DNA of 64,000 nt from Methylobacterium mesophilicum. GTDB taxonomy: Bacteria > Pseudomonadota > Alphaproteobacteria > Rhizobiales > Beijerinckiaceae. Below are positions 24,694 to 34,200 of the stretch, one piece after another (position 1 is the stretch's first letter; every line of letters begins with the position of its first letter). The DNA lies in the NCBI RefSeq assembly GCF_022179445.1, contig NZ_BPQU01000008.1:1-64000 (forward strand). Direction: 5' to 3'. Under the pieces are notes generated by a model. It did no database searches and was not told the DNA's origin. It saw only the letters and a program-made list of their open reading frames with translations. Position numbers and translations under genes: made by a program.

Positions 24694-25480
24694 TCTCCGC
24701 CTCCTTGATCTCTTCGGAAAAGAGCATCTGATGGATGCGCTGCTCCAGCTGCTGGACTTCCTGCGGCGAGGCGGCGGTGTTGAGCTCGGCCTTGACCTCG
24801 CCGGGATGGGGCGAGAGCAGGAGGATGCGGGAGCCGATCTTGATCGCCTCGGGGATCGAGTGCGTGACGAACAGGACCGTGAAACGGGTCTCCTCCCAAA
24901 GAGCCAGGAGCTCGTCCTGCATCCGCCGGCGGGTCAGAGCGTCGAGTGCTGCGAAGGGCTCGTCCATCAGCAGGATGTCGGGCTCCATCGCCATGCCGCG
25001 GGCGATGGCCACACGCTGCTTCATCCCGCCCGACAGCATGTGCGGATAGCTATCTGCGAAGGCCGAGAGGTTGACCTTGTCGATATAGTGCATGGCCCGC
25101 TCGTCGGCGGCTCGGCCCGCCAGGCGTCCCGAGGCTTCGAGGGCAAAAGCCACGTTCTGGCGCACGGTCTTCCAGGGCAGGAGCTGGTCGAATTCCTGGA
25201 ACACCATCATCCGGTCCGGTCCGGGCTCGGTGACGGCCTGATTCTTCAGGCGGATCTGGCCCTCGGTCGGCGCCATGTAGCCGCCGACCGACTTCAGCAG
25301 GGTGGATTTCCCGCAGCCCGAGGGTCCGAGCAGGACGAACCGATCGCTCGGGAACACATTGAAGCTGACCCGGTAGGTCGCCGTGACGAGGTGATGGGGG
25401 GTCTTATACTGCAGCGTGACGCCGTCGACTTCTAGCAGCGGCACAGTGAAGTCCGATGGCAAGCCTGTTACCAAGCTCAT
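24686..25480 (-). CDS. SsuB/TauB-like ABC transporter ATPase
   Basis: The 264-residue ATPase has Walker A GPSGCGKST, signature LSGGMKQRVAIARG and Walker B ILLMDEPF. The ATG at 25480 follows GGGAGGAT by 4 bases; longer frames from upstream lack support. It is the first gene of the ABC operon. Operator C at 25653 lies 173 bases upstream, tying its control to the sulfolactate operon. The binding proteins are encoded separately, beyond the regulator and at 14.4 kb. Confidence 0.85.
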   Translation of the reverse strand: MSLVTGLPSDFTVPLLEVDGVTLQYKTPHHLVTATYRVSFNVFPSDRFVLLGPSGCGKSTLLKSVGGYMAPTEGQIRLKNQAVTEPGPDRMMVFQEFDQLLPWKTVRQNVAFALEASGRLAGRAADERAMHYIDKVNLSAFADSYPHMLSGGMKQRVAIARGMAMEPDILLMDEPFAALDALTRRRMQDELLALWEETRFTVLFVTHSIPEAIKIGSRILLLSPHPGEVKAELNTAASPQEVQQLEQRIHQMLFSEEIKEAENV

Positions 25481-25649
25481 GACATCCTCCCTTAAGCCAC
25501 GCGCATGGCGGCAATGCTCGTTTTGTAAGCGGTCTGACGCCGCCTTTGATTCGAACGGTCGGTCTCCCGGATCCCAAGGCGTTGGGCCGGGCCGAACCAT
25601 TCGCGACACGACTGGATACCAAGCACAATCCATCCTGTAAATATAATAG

Positions 25650-25667
25650 CTGTCTTTTATAAGACAG
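25650..25667. promoter_or_regulatory. Operator C, upstream of the sulfonate ABC transporter
   Basis: This is a perfect inverted repeat, CTGTCTT-TTAT-AAGACAG. Its core TCTTTTATAAGACA (25653-25666) matches operators A and B except at one base. Confidence 0.75.
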
Positions 25668-25912
25668 GAATATATACTTTTTCGAATCTGGTGTTCGTAC
25701 GACGCCGAGGATGACGTGTGTGCTGGTTGAACAGGGAGACGTGTTCCTCGGGCAACAGGAAGGCCGCGGGTCGAGTCACCTGCTATGCCAGCGCGCAACA
25801 AAGTAAGCTCGAATGCTCGTCCTCCCCGCAGGCGAACAAGCCTGTCAATCGTTTTCGCCTGCGCGAGGATCCGGGTGGACGTCCGATTTCGGGCGGTGGT
25901 GGCAGTAGCCCG

Positions 25913-25984
25913 TACGACCGGGTTGGGTCGGCACCCGCCGGTCCGCTCTACGACCGGGTTGGGTGGTTTCCCGCCGGTCTGCTT
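25913..25984. repeat. Two tandem copies of a 36-bp unit
   Basis: The copies are at 25913-25948 and 25949-25984, both starting TACGACCGGGTTGGGT and sharing CCGCCGGTC. They are adjacent without a spacer. Confidence 0.7.
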
Positions 25985-26223
25985 TCGGGCAGTGCTCGAT
26001 TGAAGCGGACATCGCCTCCGTGCCCGCTCACGAGCTAGAGCATACCCTCACGATGCCCGCTAACGCGGCATTCCAGTTTGCCGGTCTGCTATGGTCGGTT
26101 TAGCTGAAAAAGTTCGTTTTGGATGGTCCAACTGAACATTCAAAACAGACGGATGCCATGGTTCGCTTGGGCCATACCCAAACCAAACCACTGATTGCTC
26201 AGGCTTGTAAGGAGCGGGTCGGA

Positions 26224-26559
26224 TTACGATGGACACGAACCTCCATCGCCACTGCCGCCGTTGCAGGAGGCGCTGCTACTATTCGAACTCGTGAACTGCC
26301 CCATCGAATGGGCACCGCTTCCAGATCTGAAGCACAGGCGACCGTCGGTGAGGGCACAGATGATGAGCGAGATGCCATGCAACGGCGCGACACAACCAAT
26401 CATAAAGCAATAGCCGGCGATACTATCGAGAGGCTTGTGAGGCGGACCGTATACTTCATAGTATCCGCCAGCGGCCATAAGCCCGCCAGCTATCAAAATC
26501 AGGATGCCAAGAACCAACATTCCGGACACTCGCCCCCTGGTCGGCTGATTAACTCCCAT
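26224..26559 (-). CDS. Small membrane protein with Ser/Gly/Cys-rich tail
   Basis: The 111-residue protein has two membrane segments (MLVLGILILIAGGLMAAGGY and SIAGYCFMIGCVAPLHGISL) and a C-terminal tail rich in Ser, Gly and Cys (ending SCNGGSGDGGSCPS). The ATG at 26559 has a GAGGGG site 6 bases upstream. It is flanked on both sides by an 18-bp direct repeat (ATACCCAAACC[A/G]AACCAC, at 26174 and 26656). The base composition is less GC-rich than its neighbours. No family is recognised. Confidence 0.5.
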   Translation of the reverse strand: MGVNQPTRGRVSGMLVLGILILIAGGLMAAGGYYEVYGPPHKPLDSIAGYCFMIGCVAPLHGISLIICALTDGRLCFRSGSGAHSMGQFTSSNSSSASCNGGSGDGGSCPS

Positions 26560-26873
26560 GTGGTCACCCCTCTGGTTAGGACACAGGACAGTCACAGAGT
26601 TCGCCGGCCTTGGCTACTTTGATATTGACGGCTTCAGGCGGTGGCTGTCGCCACTATACCCAAACCGAACCACACTGATCAGCTACTTGGGGTGGCTTCC
26701 TGCCCGTCCGCTTCAGGCCGGAGAAGGTATCAGAGCTTACATCGCTGCCCCATGCGCTCTCGTCCTATAACGGCCCGTCGCGTGGCTTCACCCATTCCAA
26801 AGAAATATCACGGCCACAGGCGCTCGCTCGTCCAGCCTCCATGGTTCTCTCGTCGGTATCGCAAACGCGCGTG

Positions 26874-28239
26874 GGTCGTGTCCCTAGGCGTGGTGTAGCT
26901 TGGTGAGGACCACCACGATCACCGGCTTGGGCCGGGACGATCAGGCTGCCAGAGTGGGCAGGCTGACGAGGGGATCATCGCCGATCGGGGCGATGCTTTC
27001 CAGGGTCATGTAGCGCGACCGCTGGACGGCCCATTCGTCATTCTGTTCGAGCAGGATCGCGCCGACGAGACGTGTGATGGCAGCCTCGTTGGGGAAGATG
27101 CCCACGACCTCGGTCCGGCGCTTGATCTCGCCGTTCAGGCGCTCCAACGGATTGGTCGAGTGCAGCTTGACCCGGTGGGCGGCCGGGAAGCCCATGTAGG
27201 CCAGCACGTCGGGCTCGGCCGTGTCCATCAGGGCGGCGAGCTTGGGCACCTTGGGGCGGAGTTGGTCGGCGATCCGCCGCCATTGCTGACGGGCCGCCTC
27301 GGCATCATCCTGGGCGAAGGCGGTGGCGATGAAGGCCGAGACGACGCGCCGCCCGCTGCGGCCGGCATGGGCGAGCACATTCCTCATGAAGTGCACCCGA
27401 CAACGCTGCCAGGTGGCGTTCATCACCTTGGCCACCGAGGCCTTGATGCCCTCGTGCGCGTCTGAGATGACGAGTTTGACCCCGCGCAGGCCGCGCCGGG
27501 CGAGCTTGCGCAGGAAGTCCGTCCAGAACGTCTCGGCTTCCGACGGGCCGACATCCATGCCGAGGACTTCGCGGCGGCCGTCGGTGTTCACGCCGACCGC
27601 CACGATCACTGCCACCGAGACGATGCGCCCGTCCTGGCGGACCTTCACGTAGGTCGCGTCGATCCAGAGATACGGCCACTCGCCCTCGATGGGGCGGTCG
27701 AGGAACGCGCCGACCCGTTCGTCGATCTCCTGGCACAGGCGCGAGACTTGGCTTTTCGACACACCCGTGCCGCCCATGGCCTGGACCAGGTCATCCACGG
27801 AGCGGGTCGAGATGCCCTGGATGTAGGCCTCCTGGATCACCGCCGTCAGCGCCTTCTCCGCCATGCGACGCGGCTCCAGGAAGCCGGGTAAGTACGAGCC
27901 CTTGCGCAGCTTCGGGATGCGCAGTTCGACTGTGCCGGCGCGCGTCTGCCAGTCCCGGTCGCGGTAGCCATTGCGCTGGACCAGCCGCTCGGCGCTCTTC
28001 GCGCCGTGGGCCGCGCCGGTCAGACCGCCCACCTCCAGCTCCATCAGGCGCTCGGCTGCAAAACCGATCATCTCGCGCAGCAGATCAGCGTCGGCACTCT
28101 TCTCCATCAGCCCGCGCAGGGCCATGATCTCGTCGGTCATCGGAGGTCTCTCGGGTTCGGGGTTGGTCGTCGCAACCCGACCCTACCCGGCAACCGCCGA
28201 TGACCACCCCTCAGCTACACCACCGCATGGGACACGACC
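26874..28239 (-). mobile_element. Complete IS256-family insertion sequence
   Basis: The element is 1366 bp, with terminal inverted repeats of about 27 bp that both start GGTCGTGTCCC and both contain GTGGTGTAGCT. An exact 8-bp target duplication, CGCGCGTG, flanks it at 26866-26873 and 28240-28247. The transposase gene is intact. It lies inside the pdxH-like gene. Confidence 0.9.
26941..28140 (-). CDS. IS256-family transposase
   Basis: The 399-residue mutator-type DDE transposase has candidate catalytic residues Asp in [11 protein letters not shown], Asp in LVISDAHEG and Glu in [13 protein letters not shown]. The N terminus has the family pattern '[26 protein letters not shown]'. The length is full for the family and there is no frameshift, so the element may still be active. 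It fills most of the insertion sequence at 26874-28239. Confidence 0.95.
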   Translation of the reverse strand: MTDEIMALRGLMEKSADADLLREMIGFAAERLMELEVGGLTGAAHGAKSAERLVQRNGYRDRDWQTRAGTVELRIPKLRKGSYLPGFLEPRRMAEKALTAVIQEAYIQGISTRSVDDLVQAMGGTGVSKSQVSRLCQEIDERVGAFLDRPIEGEWPYLWIDATYVKVRQDGRIVSVAVIVAVGVNTDGRREVLGMDVGPSEAETFWTDFLRKLARRGLRGVKLVISDAHEGIKASVAKVMNATWQRCRVHFMRNVLAHAGRSGRRVVSAFIATAFAQDDAEAARQQWRRIADQLRPKVPKLAALMDTAEPDVLAYMGFPAAHRVKLHSTNPLERLNGEIKRRTEVVGIFPNEAAITRLVGAILLEQNDEWAVQRSRYMTLESIAPIGDDPLVSLPTLAA

Positions 28240-28835
28240 CGCGCGTGTCTGCGTTCCTCGTCCGCCTGCCAGAACTCGACCTCATTAGGCTTTACGGCGT
28301 AGACCGCCCAGGTCGGTGATACGGTTGACGGGTCGGCCTCGATCCGACGGCGCTGCTCGGCCAAGCCCGCATCCAACGCTGCGTCGCTCACGAGGACGTC
28401 ACTCTGCCGAGCGAGCAAAGCACCCGCACGCGAACCGATGGGGCGGGCCAGGAAGTCTGCCTCACAGATCTCCCGACTCATTTCGATGACTGGACCGCGT
28501 AGGCGGACCTGCCGACCGAGTGGCTGCCAGTAGAATGTCAGGGCGGCACGGGGCTGGGCGGCGATCTGGCGGCCCTTGGGACTGAGCTTCGTGCTGGCGA
28601 AGTGCCATCCATCGGCATCCACGTTCTTGAGGATCAGGACGCGGGCATCTGGGTAGCCCTGCTCATCGATAGTCGAGAGCGTCATGGCATGGGCTTCGGG
28701 TATGCCCCCGTCGATAGCATCGCAGAGCCATGTCTCGAAAAGACCGCGTGGGTCATCCGGGGTGGCGGTGGCATCGAATGGCGCGAAAGGACCGGCGAGG
28801 GATTTGAGGCCGCGAAGCCGCTCTTTCAGTGCCAT

Positions 28836-29176
28836 GAACTGCTCCGATATCAACCAACAGGAGGACGGCCGAGCCAGCCGACCGCCAACGAATAGTCAAG
28901 CTGTTAGATCGCAAATCACCCCAAGCTGTAATTGCCGGACAGCCTATGAATGACGGCTTCTGGGAAACGCCTATGGCGAACCTAGTGGCCGGTTTGGGTC
29001 GCTTCTGGATGAAGGGCCGAGATCCCATCGCCATTCCGATCGGCCATTCGCGTAACGGGCTGATTTCGAACGGGGGTCGCATGGGCTGGGGATAGGCGTC
29101 GAACGATGGTTCGATGCCGATCCACAAGCTGTCCCGCCAGCACTCAAAATAACCGGCGGCCTTTACAGAGAGCGTA
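28836..29176. other. Intergenic region between pdxH remnant and XRE regulator
   Basis: There is no intact gene. On the minus strand, fragments in two frames (LAGQLVDRHRTIV, then PFEISPLR) weakly resemble the start of HipA-type kinases, as expected downstream of a HipB-like regulator. This could be decayed coding sequence. Confidence 0.3.
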
Positions 29177-29503
29177 TTAGAAATCGGCGACCCCCGGCAC
29201 GTGCGCTGCACGCTGCCGGCCGGTCACCACTTCAATGCCCTCCCCGATCGGATCGGCTGCGAGCAGATCGCCGAGCCGGGCCGTGTACGACGTATCGAAA
29301 ATCGTCAAAGCCTTCAGGAGTGTCAGCAGACTTACGCCTGGACGGCCCCGCTCAAGAGACACGACAGACATCCGTCCGACGCCCATACGCTCTGCGAGCT
29401 CCTGTTGACTGAGATTTCGCCGTAGCCGGCAGAGGCGAATGCGCCTGCCGAGGGTTTGGAGGCTCTCGAGTTCCTCCGTACTGATGATAGCTGTCGTCCT
29501 CAT
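29177..29503 (-). CDS. XRE-family HTH regulator, HipB-like
   Basis: The 108-residue protein has an XRE helix-turn-helix at about residues 18-70: 'LGRRIRLCRLRRNLSQQELAERMGVGRMSVVSLERG'. The ATG at 29503 is preferred; an upstream frame adds ten residues. HipB-type antitoxins of this kind normally precede a hipA kinase gene, but the sequence after its stop has no intact reading frame. It may be an orphan antitoxin or regulator. An IS5-type fragment lies immediately upstream. Confidence 0.7.
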   Translation of the reverse strand: MRTTAIISTEELESLQTLGRRIRLCRLRRNLSQQELAERMGVGRMSVVSLERGRPGVSLLTLLKALTIFDTSYTARLGDLLAADPIGEGIEVVTGRQRAAHVPGVADF

Positions 29504-29537
29504 GATCGATATCCCATACACTGTAAGCAGCAATGTA

Positions 29538-29900
29538 TTATGTATCGATCATGCCGAGATCCAAAGCGGCCATCGGCATGCTCGCCCGTGGGTTAGCGGG
29601 GTTCCCTTTCGCGCGGTTATTCGTGCCATCGAGAAACGTCATGCCAAGCCGTACGCCGTGCTCCTGCGCCAGGGTCAGCAGGCGCTCCCAGACCCCCAGT
29701 CGCGCCCAGCGGATGAAAGTCTGAGCCGCCATCCACCAGGGTCCCAGATCCGGAGGTACGGAGCGCCACTTGGCCCCGTTCTCGTGCCGCCAGAGGATCG
29801 CCTCGACCGTGCGTCTCAGGTGTTCGGGCGGCTTCTTGGCGTGTGGACGACACGCCTCCACCATCGGCTCCAGCACGGACCATTGCGCGTCACTCAGCAT
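29538..29900 (-). pseudogene. Truncated IS5-family transposase, N-terminal part
   Basis: This open frame of about 120 residues matches the first half of a two-frame IS5-group transposase: 'LSDAQWSVLEPMVEACRP', 'TVEAILWRHENGAKWRSVPPDLGPW' and 'LGMTFLDGT'. The second half with the last catalytic residues is missing; the frame runs into unrelated sequence after LDGTNNRAKG. No inverted repeats were identified. It is an inactive remnant. Confidence 0.8.
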
Positions 29901-29915
29901 GCCATTTCCTTCCAT

Positions 29916-30265
29916 CGAAGGAAAAATGCAGCCCCACCCAACTGGTTCAGACGCTAACAGGCCTTAGTCAGTTGTGTCGGACCGCTCCGTAGCTCGGGGG
30001 TACGACGATCGGCACTCGGGGGCTTGTTCGGTCCTGGGCGTCTGACGATAGGGGCGATAGTGACAGAAGCTGGAATAAACTGAAGGTCGTGTCCGACTGT
30101 CGTACCCCGTCGTTATGCTGATGTGGGTGAGACGCGTTCCAGCCCAGGGCCATTGTCCTGGCCGAGTGCGCTCGTCGCTCAGGAATCGAACAGTGTCTGT
30201 TTCGATTTACGCATCAAATGAGCGATGTCCTGCCCTTGCCAGGCCCTCCAGGGTCCGACAGCGGG
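29916..30265. other. Intergenic region after IS5 fragment
   Basis: I see no gene. A 10-bp inverted repeat, GGGGTACGAC at 29997 and GTCGTACCCC at 30099, is separated by 92 bp. Confidence 0.4.
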
Positions 30266-31225
30266 CTATTTCTGCTTGAATCCGACGACCACGTCGTTTT
30301 CGACGACGACACGGTTCTTAAAGCGGTTTTTCCCAGTCTGACCGTACTTCCAGGTCTCGGTTGTCCGGGTCTTGTAGACCTCACGATCGCGATCGACCGG
30401 TCTTCCCCACGAATCGGTCAACATCTCAGCGGTCATGCCCTGCCACATCTCGGCAGCCATGATCCGGTCGACGATCGAGGCGTCGCCATACTTCGCCATC
30501 AAGTGGTCGTAGCGGCGCTTTCTGGCTCGGCGCTTGGCCACCGCGCGCAACACGAAGACACCGATTACCAGCGCGACGAATCCACCGAAGGCTGACCCTC
30601 CACCTCCTGATGGATCCGTGGCGGTGGGTTGTGGGTCCGAGTGAGCCGCCGGCGTGCTCATTGTCGGGTTCGGCACGGGTGCTGGTGCTGCGTTCGCTTG
30701 GCGGGTCCGTTGCCACATCGCGTCGACTTCGCGCTTTTCGCGCTCGTCAGCCTCGCGCTTGGCCTGCTCGGCGTTCTGATCGAATGGCTTCGGAGCCGGC
30801 TGAACGACCTGAAAGCCCGTGCTCGGTTGTTGTGCGGCGGCGCGTTCCGCGGCTTCCGAGGCGCGGCGCGCGAGTTCTGGACCGATCCGCTTTTGGATGG
30901 CCCGCACGAGGTCCTGGAGGTAGGGCCCTTGGAAAAAGGCCTCGCCGTAGCCGGGATAGTAGACCTGATCGTGCGCGGCGATCATCGCGTCGACTTCGTC
31001 AGCGCATCGGCGCATGGGCTGAGCGAGAGCGGCCCGGAACTGGCCGGGCCGCGTCGCGCCGTCGATGCCGGGCTCGTTCAGGGTCTCACGTGCGATGCAG
31101 TCGGTTGCTTCGCGGACCGAAGGCAGGACAAACCGCCTGCGGCGCGGATCGTCCTGAATACCTTGTGCGACCGCTGCCTCGACGCTGCTCAGCAGAACCA
31201 AAGCCGTGACAATCGCGACGCGCAT
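30266..31225 (-). CDS. Secreted or anchored protein with coiled-coil and small C-terminal domain, unknown function
   Basis: The 319-residue protein has a signal peptide (MRVAIVTALVLLSSVEAAVAQ), then a helical region of about 100 residues, a charged coiled-coil-like stretch (QAKREADEREKREVDAMW) and a Pro/Ala/Gly-rich linker. A single membrane helix (FGGFVALVIGVFVLRAVA) and a basic patch follow. The C-terminal domain (MTAEMLTDSWGRPVD, ETWKYGQTGKNRFKNRVVVEN) is like small domains seen in secreted alphaproteobacterial proteins of unknown role. The gene overlaps the frame end of the helicase-like gene upstream, whose stop lies at 31233, so the two may be co-transcribed. Confidence 0.65.
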   Translation of the reverse strand: MRVAIVTALVLLSSVEAAVAQGIQDDPRRRRFVLPSVREATDCIARETLNEPGIDGATRPGQFRAALAQPMRRCADEVDAMIAAHDQVYYPGYGEAFFQGPYLQDLVRAIQKRIGPELARRASEAAERAAAQQPSTGFQVVQPAPKPFDQNAEQAKREADEREKREVDAMWQRTRQANAAPAPVPNPTMSTPAAHSDPQPTATDPSGGGGSAFGGFVALVIGVFVLRAVAKRRARKRRYDHLMAKYGDASIVDRIMAAEMWQGMTAEMLTDSWGRPVDRDREVYKTRTTETWKYGQTGKNRFKNRVVVENDVVVGFKQK

Positions 31226-31232
31226 TCTCGCC

Positions 31233-34200
31233 TCACGCCACCGCGGCATGGCGGGCAAGTTCGCTCGCCCTCGCGAACCGAGCCCGCGCGGAGGCTTCGA
31301 TGCGAGACAACCCGAGCCGCTGGCCGATCAACCTGGCGCGCTCGGCTTCTGAGGCGTTGGACGGCAGGGTCATCGCAATCCCGACGAGTTCCGGCATCGG
31401 CGTGTCGGTGTGACTGCGGATGGCTGCGCTGGCCGGCCGGTGAGGATAGCTCGTGCGGGGCTCCTCGCCACGCGGCCAGAGGACAGGCCGTCCGTCATCC
31501 TCAGTTCGGGCGACTGAGGCATCGATCCGGTCCGCGATCGCCTCCCGGACGAGCGGGCCGACCCGCTGGATGTCGTGCGCCCGAGCGATGCGCTTGATGA
31601 GCAGCTCCTCGTAGATCGGCCCTTCCACGGCGAGGACGTAGTCGACCATGGCGCTCAGCGCCTGCCGGTAGGAGGCATCGTAGAAACGACCGGGTTCGAC
31701 CGAGCGGCCGAGATCGTTCAGATCCGCGATCTTATAAGCCCGAACGTCATCGCGGACCTCCGGCTTCGGGGCCGGCGGTGTGACCGGCACGACCTGGTCC
31801 GCGTAGAGACGCTGCGGAATGGCGTCGGTGACGGGCTCCTGATCGTTTGCCGGCTCGCTCGGCACCTTATCGACGGGTGGGGTGACCTCGGGCTCCCCCG
31901 TCGGCTCGTCATGCTCTTGCTCGACCGCCTCGGGTTCGACAGCAACATCGCTAGGCGCTGCTGCTGCAGCCTTGGCGCGATCGGCTTCAAGGTCCGCGAT
32001 CAGGCGCTGATCGAGCTTGGCGAGTGCGCCCTCGGCGTTCATCCACCACTCGGTGCTCCACACCCGGCGAATTCGCCAGCCGAGATCGGTCAGAACGTGC
32101 TCGCGTAGGCGATCGCGGTCCCGGGCCGTGGCCGAGCTGTGGTAGGTCGCGCCATCGCATTCGACGCCGGCAAGGTAGCGTCCCGGAGCGTCGGGATGGA
32201 CGATGCCAAGGTCGATCCGGAAGCCGGAGACGCCGATCTGCGTATGGACAGGCCAGCCCCTGGCTTCGAGCCCCGCCATCACCGCGGCCTCGAACGGGGA
32301 TTCGACGTCGCCGCCGGTCGGCGCGAAAGCCTCGGCCAGCGCCCGCGCGCCACGGTCGGCGAATTCGAGGAAGTGCTTGAAGTCTCGGACGCCTCGCGCC
32401 CGCGTGCGGCTGAGATCGATCTGCTCCGGCCTCATCGAGGCGAACACGACGAGTTCGCGCCGGGCGCGGGTGATCGCGACGTTCAGGCGGCGGTGTCCGC
32501 CATCCTTGTTGAGCGACGATACCGTGCTCACCGGACGCCCGGTCTGATCCGGACCGACCGCGACCGAGAAGATGATGGCGTCGCGCTCGTCGCCCTGCAC
32601 GTTCTCGAGGTTCTTCACGAACACGGGCTCATGCCAGCGGTCCTTATCGAAGAACGGCTCCAATTCGGGATAGGACCGCCGCTGCTCGTCGAGGAGGTTC
32701 TCGATCAGGCGCTGCTGCTCGCCATTGAACGTGACGACACCGAGCGAGCGACGCTCCTCGGCGAAGCTCGGATCGCGCAAGCGACGCACGATGTCGGCGA
32801 CCACGGCGCGAGCCTCAGGTCGGTTCACGCGGCCCGATCCACGCTCGTAGACCCCATCCGGCACGAGGGTGAGCCGGACAGCCCGGTCGTCGGTCACGGG
32901 GGACGGGAAGGTTACGAGCCGGCCGCCGTAGTAGCGGCTGTTCGAGAAGGCGATCAGGCTTTCGTGGCGGCTGCGATAGTGCCAGTCGAGGTTCCGCCGG
33001 GGGATGTTGGCGGCGAGGCATTCGTCGAGGATGGACTCCTGGTCCGTAACGTCGCTGCCATCCTCGATGTCGTCGACGCCGCGATCTCCAACGTTCGTCG
33101 GCGGTAGCTGCTCAGGGTCGCCGACGATAACGACCTGCTTGGCTCGAGCGAGCGCACCGATGGCATCCCACGGCGAGATCTGCGAGGCCTCGTCGAAGAT
33201 GACGACGTCGAACGGCTCCTTATCGGGCGGCAGGTACTGCGCGATCGAGAGCGGGCTCATCATCACGCAGGGGGTGAGCTTGGTCAGCGCCGTCGGCATC
33301 CGGCCGAACAGCTTTCGCAGCGGCATGTGCGCCGTCTTCTTCGTCAGCTCGTGCGAGAGCGTGCCCCATTCCGGGTCGGCCCCAAAGGCGGTCGCCCCTG
33401 GGATGCCGCCGCCGAGGCGCGAGCGGACGACCTGCTTGGAGAGTTCGGTGACCCGATCGTCGGCGGCGCGGAAGCGCTGGATCGCATCCTCGTGCCGCTC
33501 TGGTAGGAAGCGCCGCAGCACCGGGTCGTGGCTGACGACGCGGTCGATCCACCAACGCGCATAGGCGGCCTCAAAGGCCGCTTCCGCGCGGTCAGAGGCG
33601 ACGCGGCCGTCTTTTAGGGCGTCGATCAGCGGCGTGAGACCGGTCTGACGCGCATTCTGGGCGGCGGCTTGCCAGGCGCACCACCCCTGGGCGCGTCCCA
33701 GCCCTGACGACCAGCGTCGGACGAGAGCGAGGCTCTGTTCGATCCAGTCGGCGTCGGCGGCCAACGGCTCCTCTGGATCGGCGCGACCCGCCAGGAGGCC
33801 GAGCGTCTTCATCGCCTCGTTCGCCCGGGCTCGATCCTGCGCGAAGGCGGCGTAGCTTTGCGCGATGCGTCCGCCCTCGGCCAGCGCACGACCCTGACGC
33901 TCGACGAGATGCACCAGATGATCGCGTAGGCCATCGATCCCGAGGGACAGCGGCCCCAGGATGTCGAGCAGTTGCTCGACCTTCTCGGCCCAAGTGATCG
34001 CCGGCGCGAATTCGGACGCCGCGCAGTCCGGATTGCTCCACGGTAGCCCGAGCCGGGCGAGGAGCAACTCCTCCAGGCATCCGGTTTTGACGTGTTTGGC
34101 GACCTCGATCAGCCCCGTGAGATCCGGCCCAAGATCGGGGGGCAGCGGCCCCTCGGCGTAGGGCTGGACCTGCGCCGCAACGCGTCTTTGCTTGCCGCCC

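Larger units (their letters stand above)
25481..26223. other. Long intergenic region upstream of the ABC operon
   Basis: It contains operator C, a 36-bp tandem repeat (25913-25984) and several degenerate copies of a CCGGTCTGCT-like unit. I see no gene. It marks the change from the sulfonate island to the accessory region. Confidence 0.6.
26808..28835 (-). pseudogene. pdxH: pdxH-like pyridoxamine 5'-phosphate oxidase gene split by an IS256 element
   Basis: The 5' part (28240-28835) encodes a PNPOx-fold flavoprotein with FYWQPLGRQVRLRG, the FMN/substrate motif of PdxH, and reaches EFWQADEERRHAR. It then runs into the insertion sequence and stops after seven foreign residues. On the other side of the element, 26808-26865 continues the same frame as LRYRRENHGG and ends SERLWP, the expected PdxH C terminus. 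With one 8-bp duplication removed, the parts join into an uninterrupted frame of 217 residues. The ATG at 28835 has a CGGAG site; a TTG six codons earlier is the alternative. The truncated product lacks the conserved C-terminal PLP-binding residues. Confidence 0.85.

Noticed and set aside
25913..25984. CRISPR array
   Set aside because: There are only two adjacent repeat copies, no spacers and no cas genes.
28944..29099. Plus-strand open frame of about 50 codons with a good ATG
   Set aside because: It has no ribosome site, no family similarity, and overlaps the possible decayed hipA stretch on the other strand.
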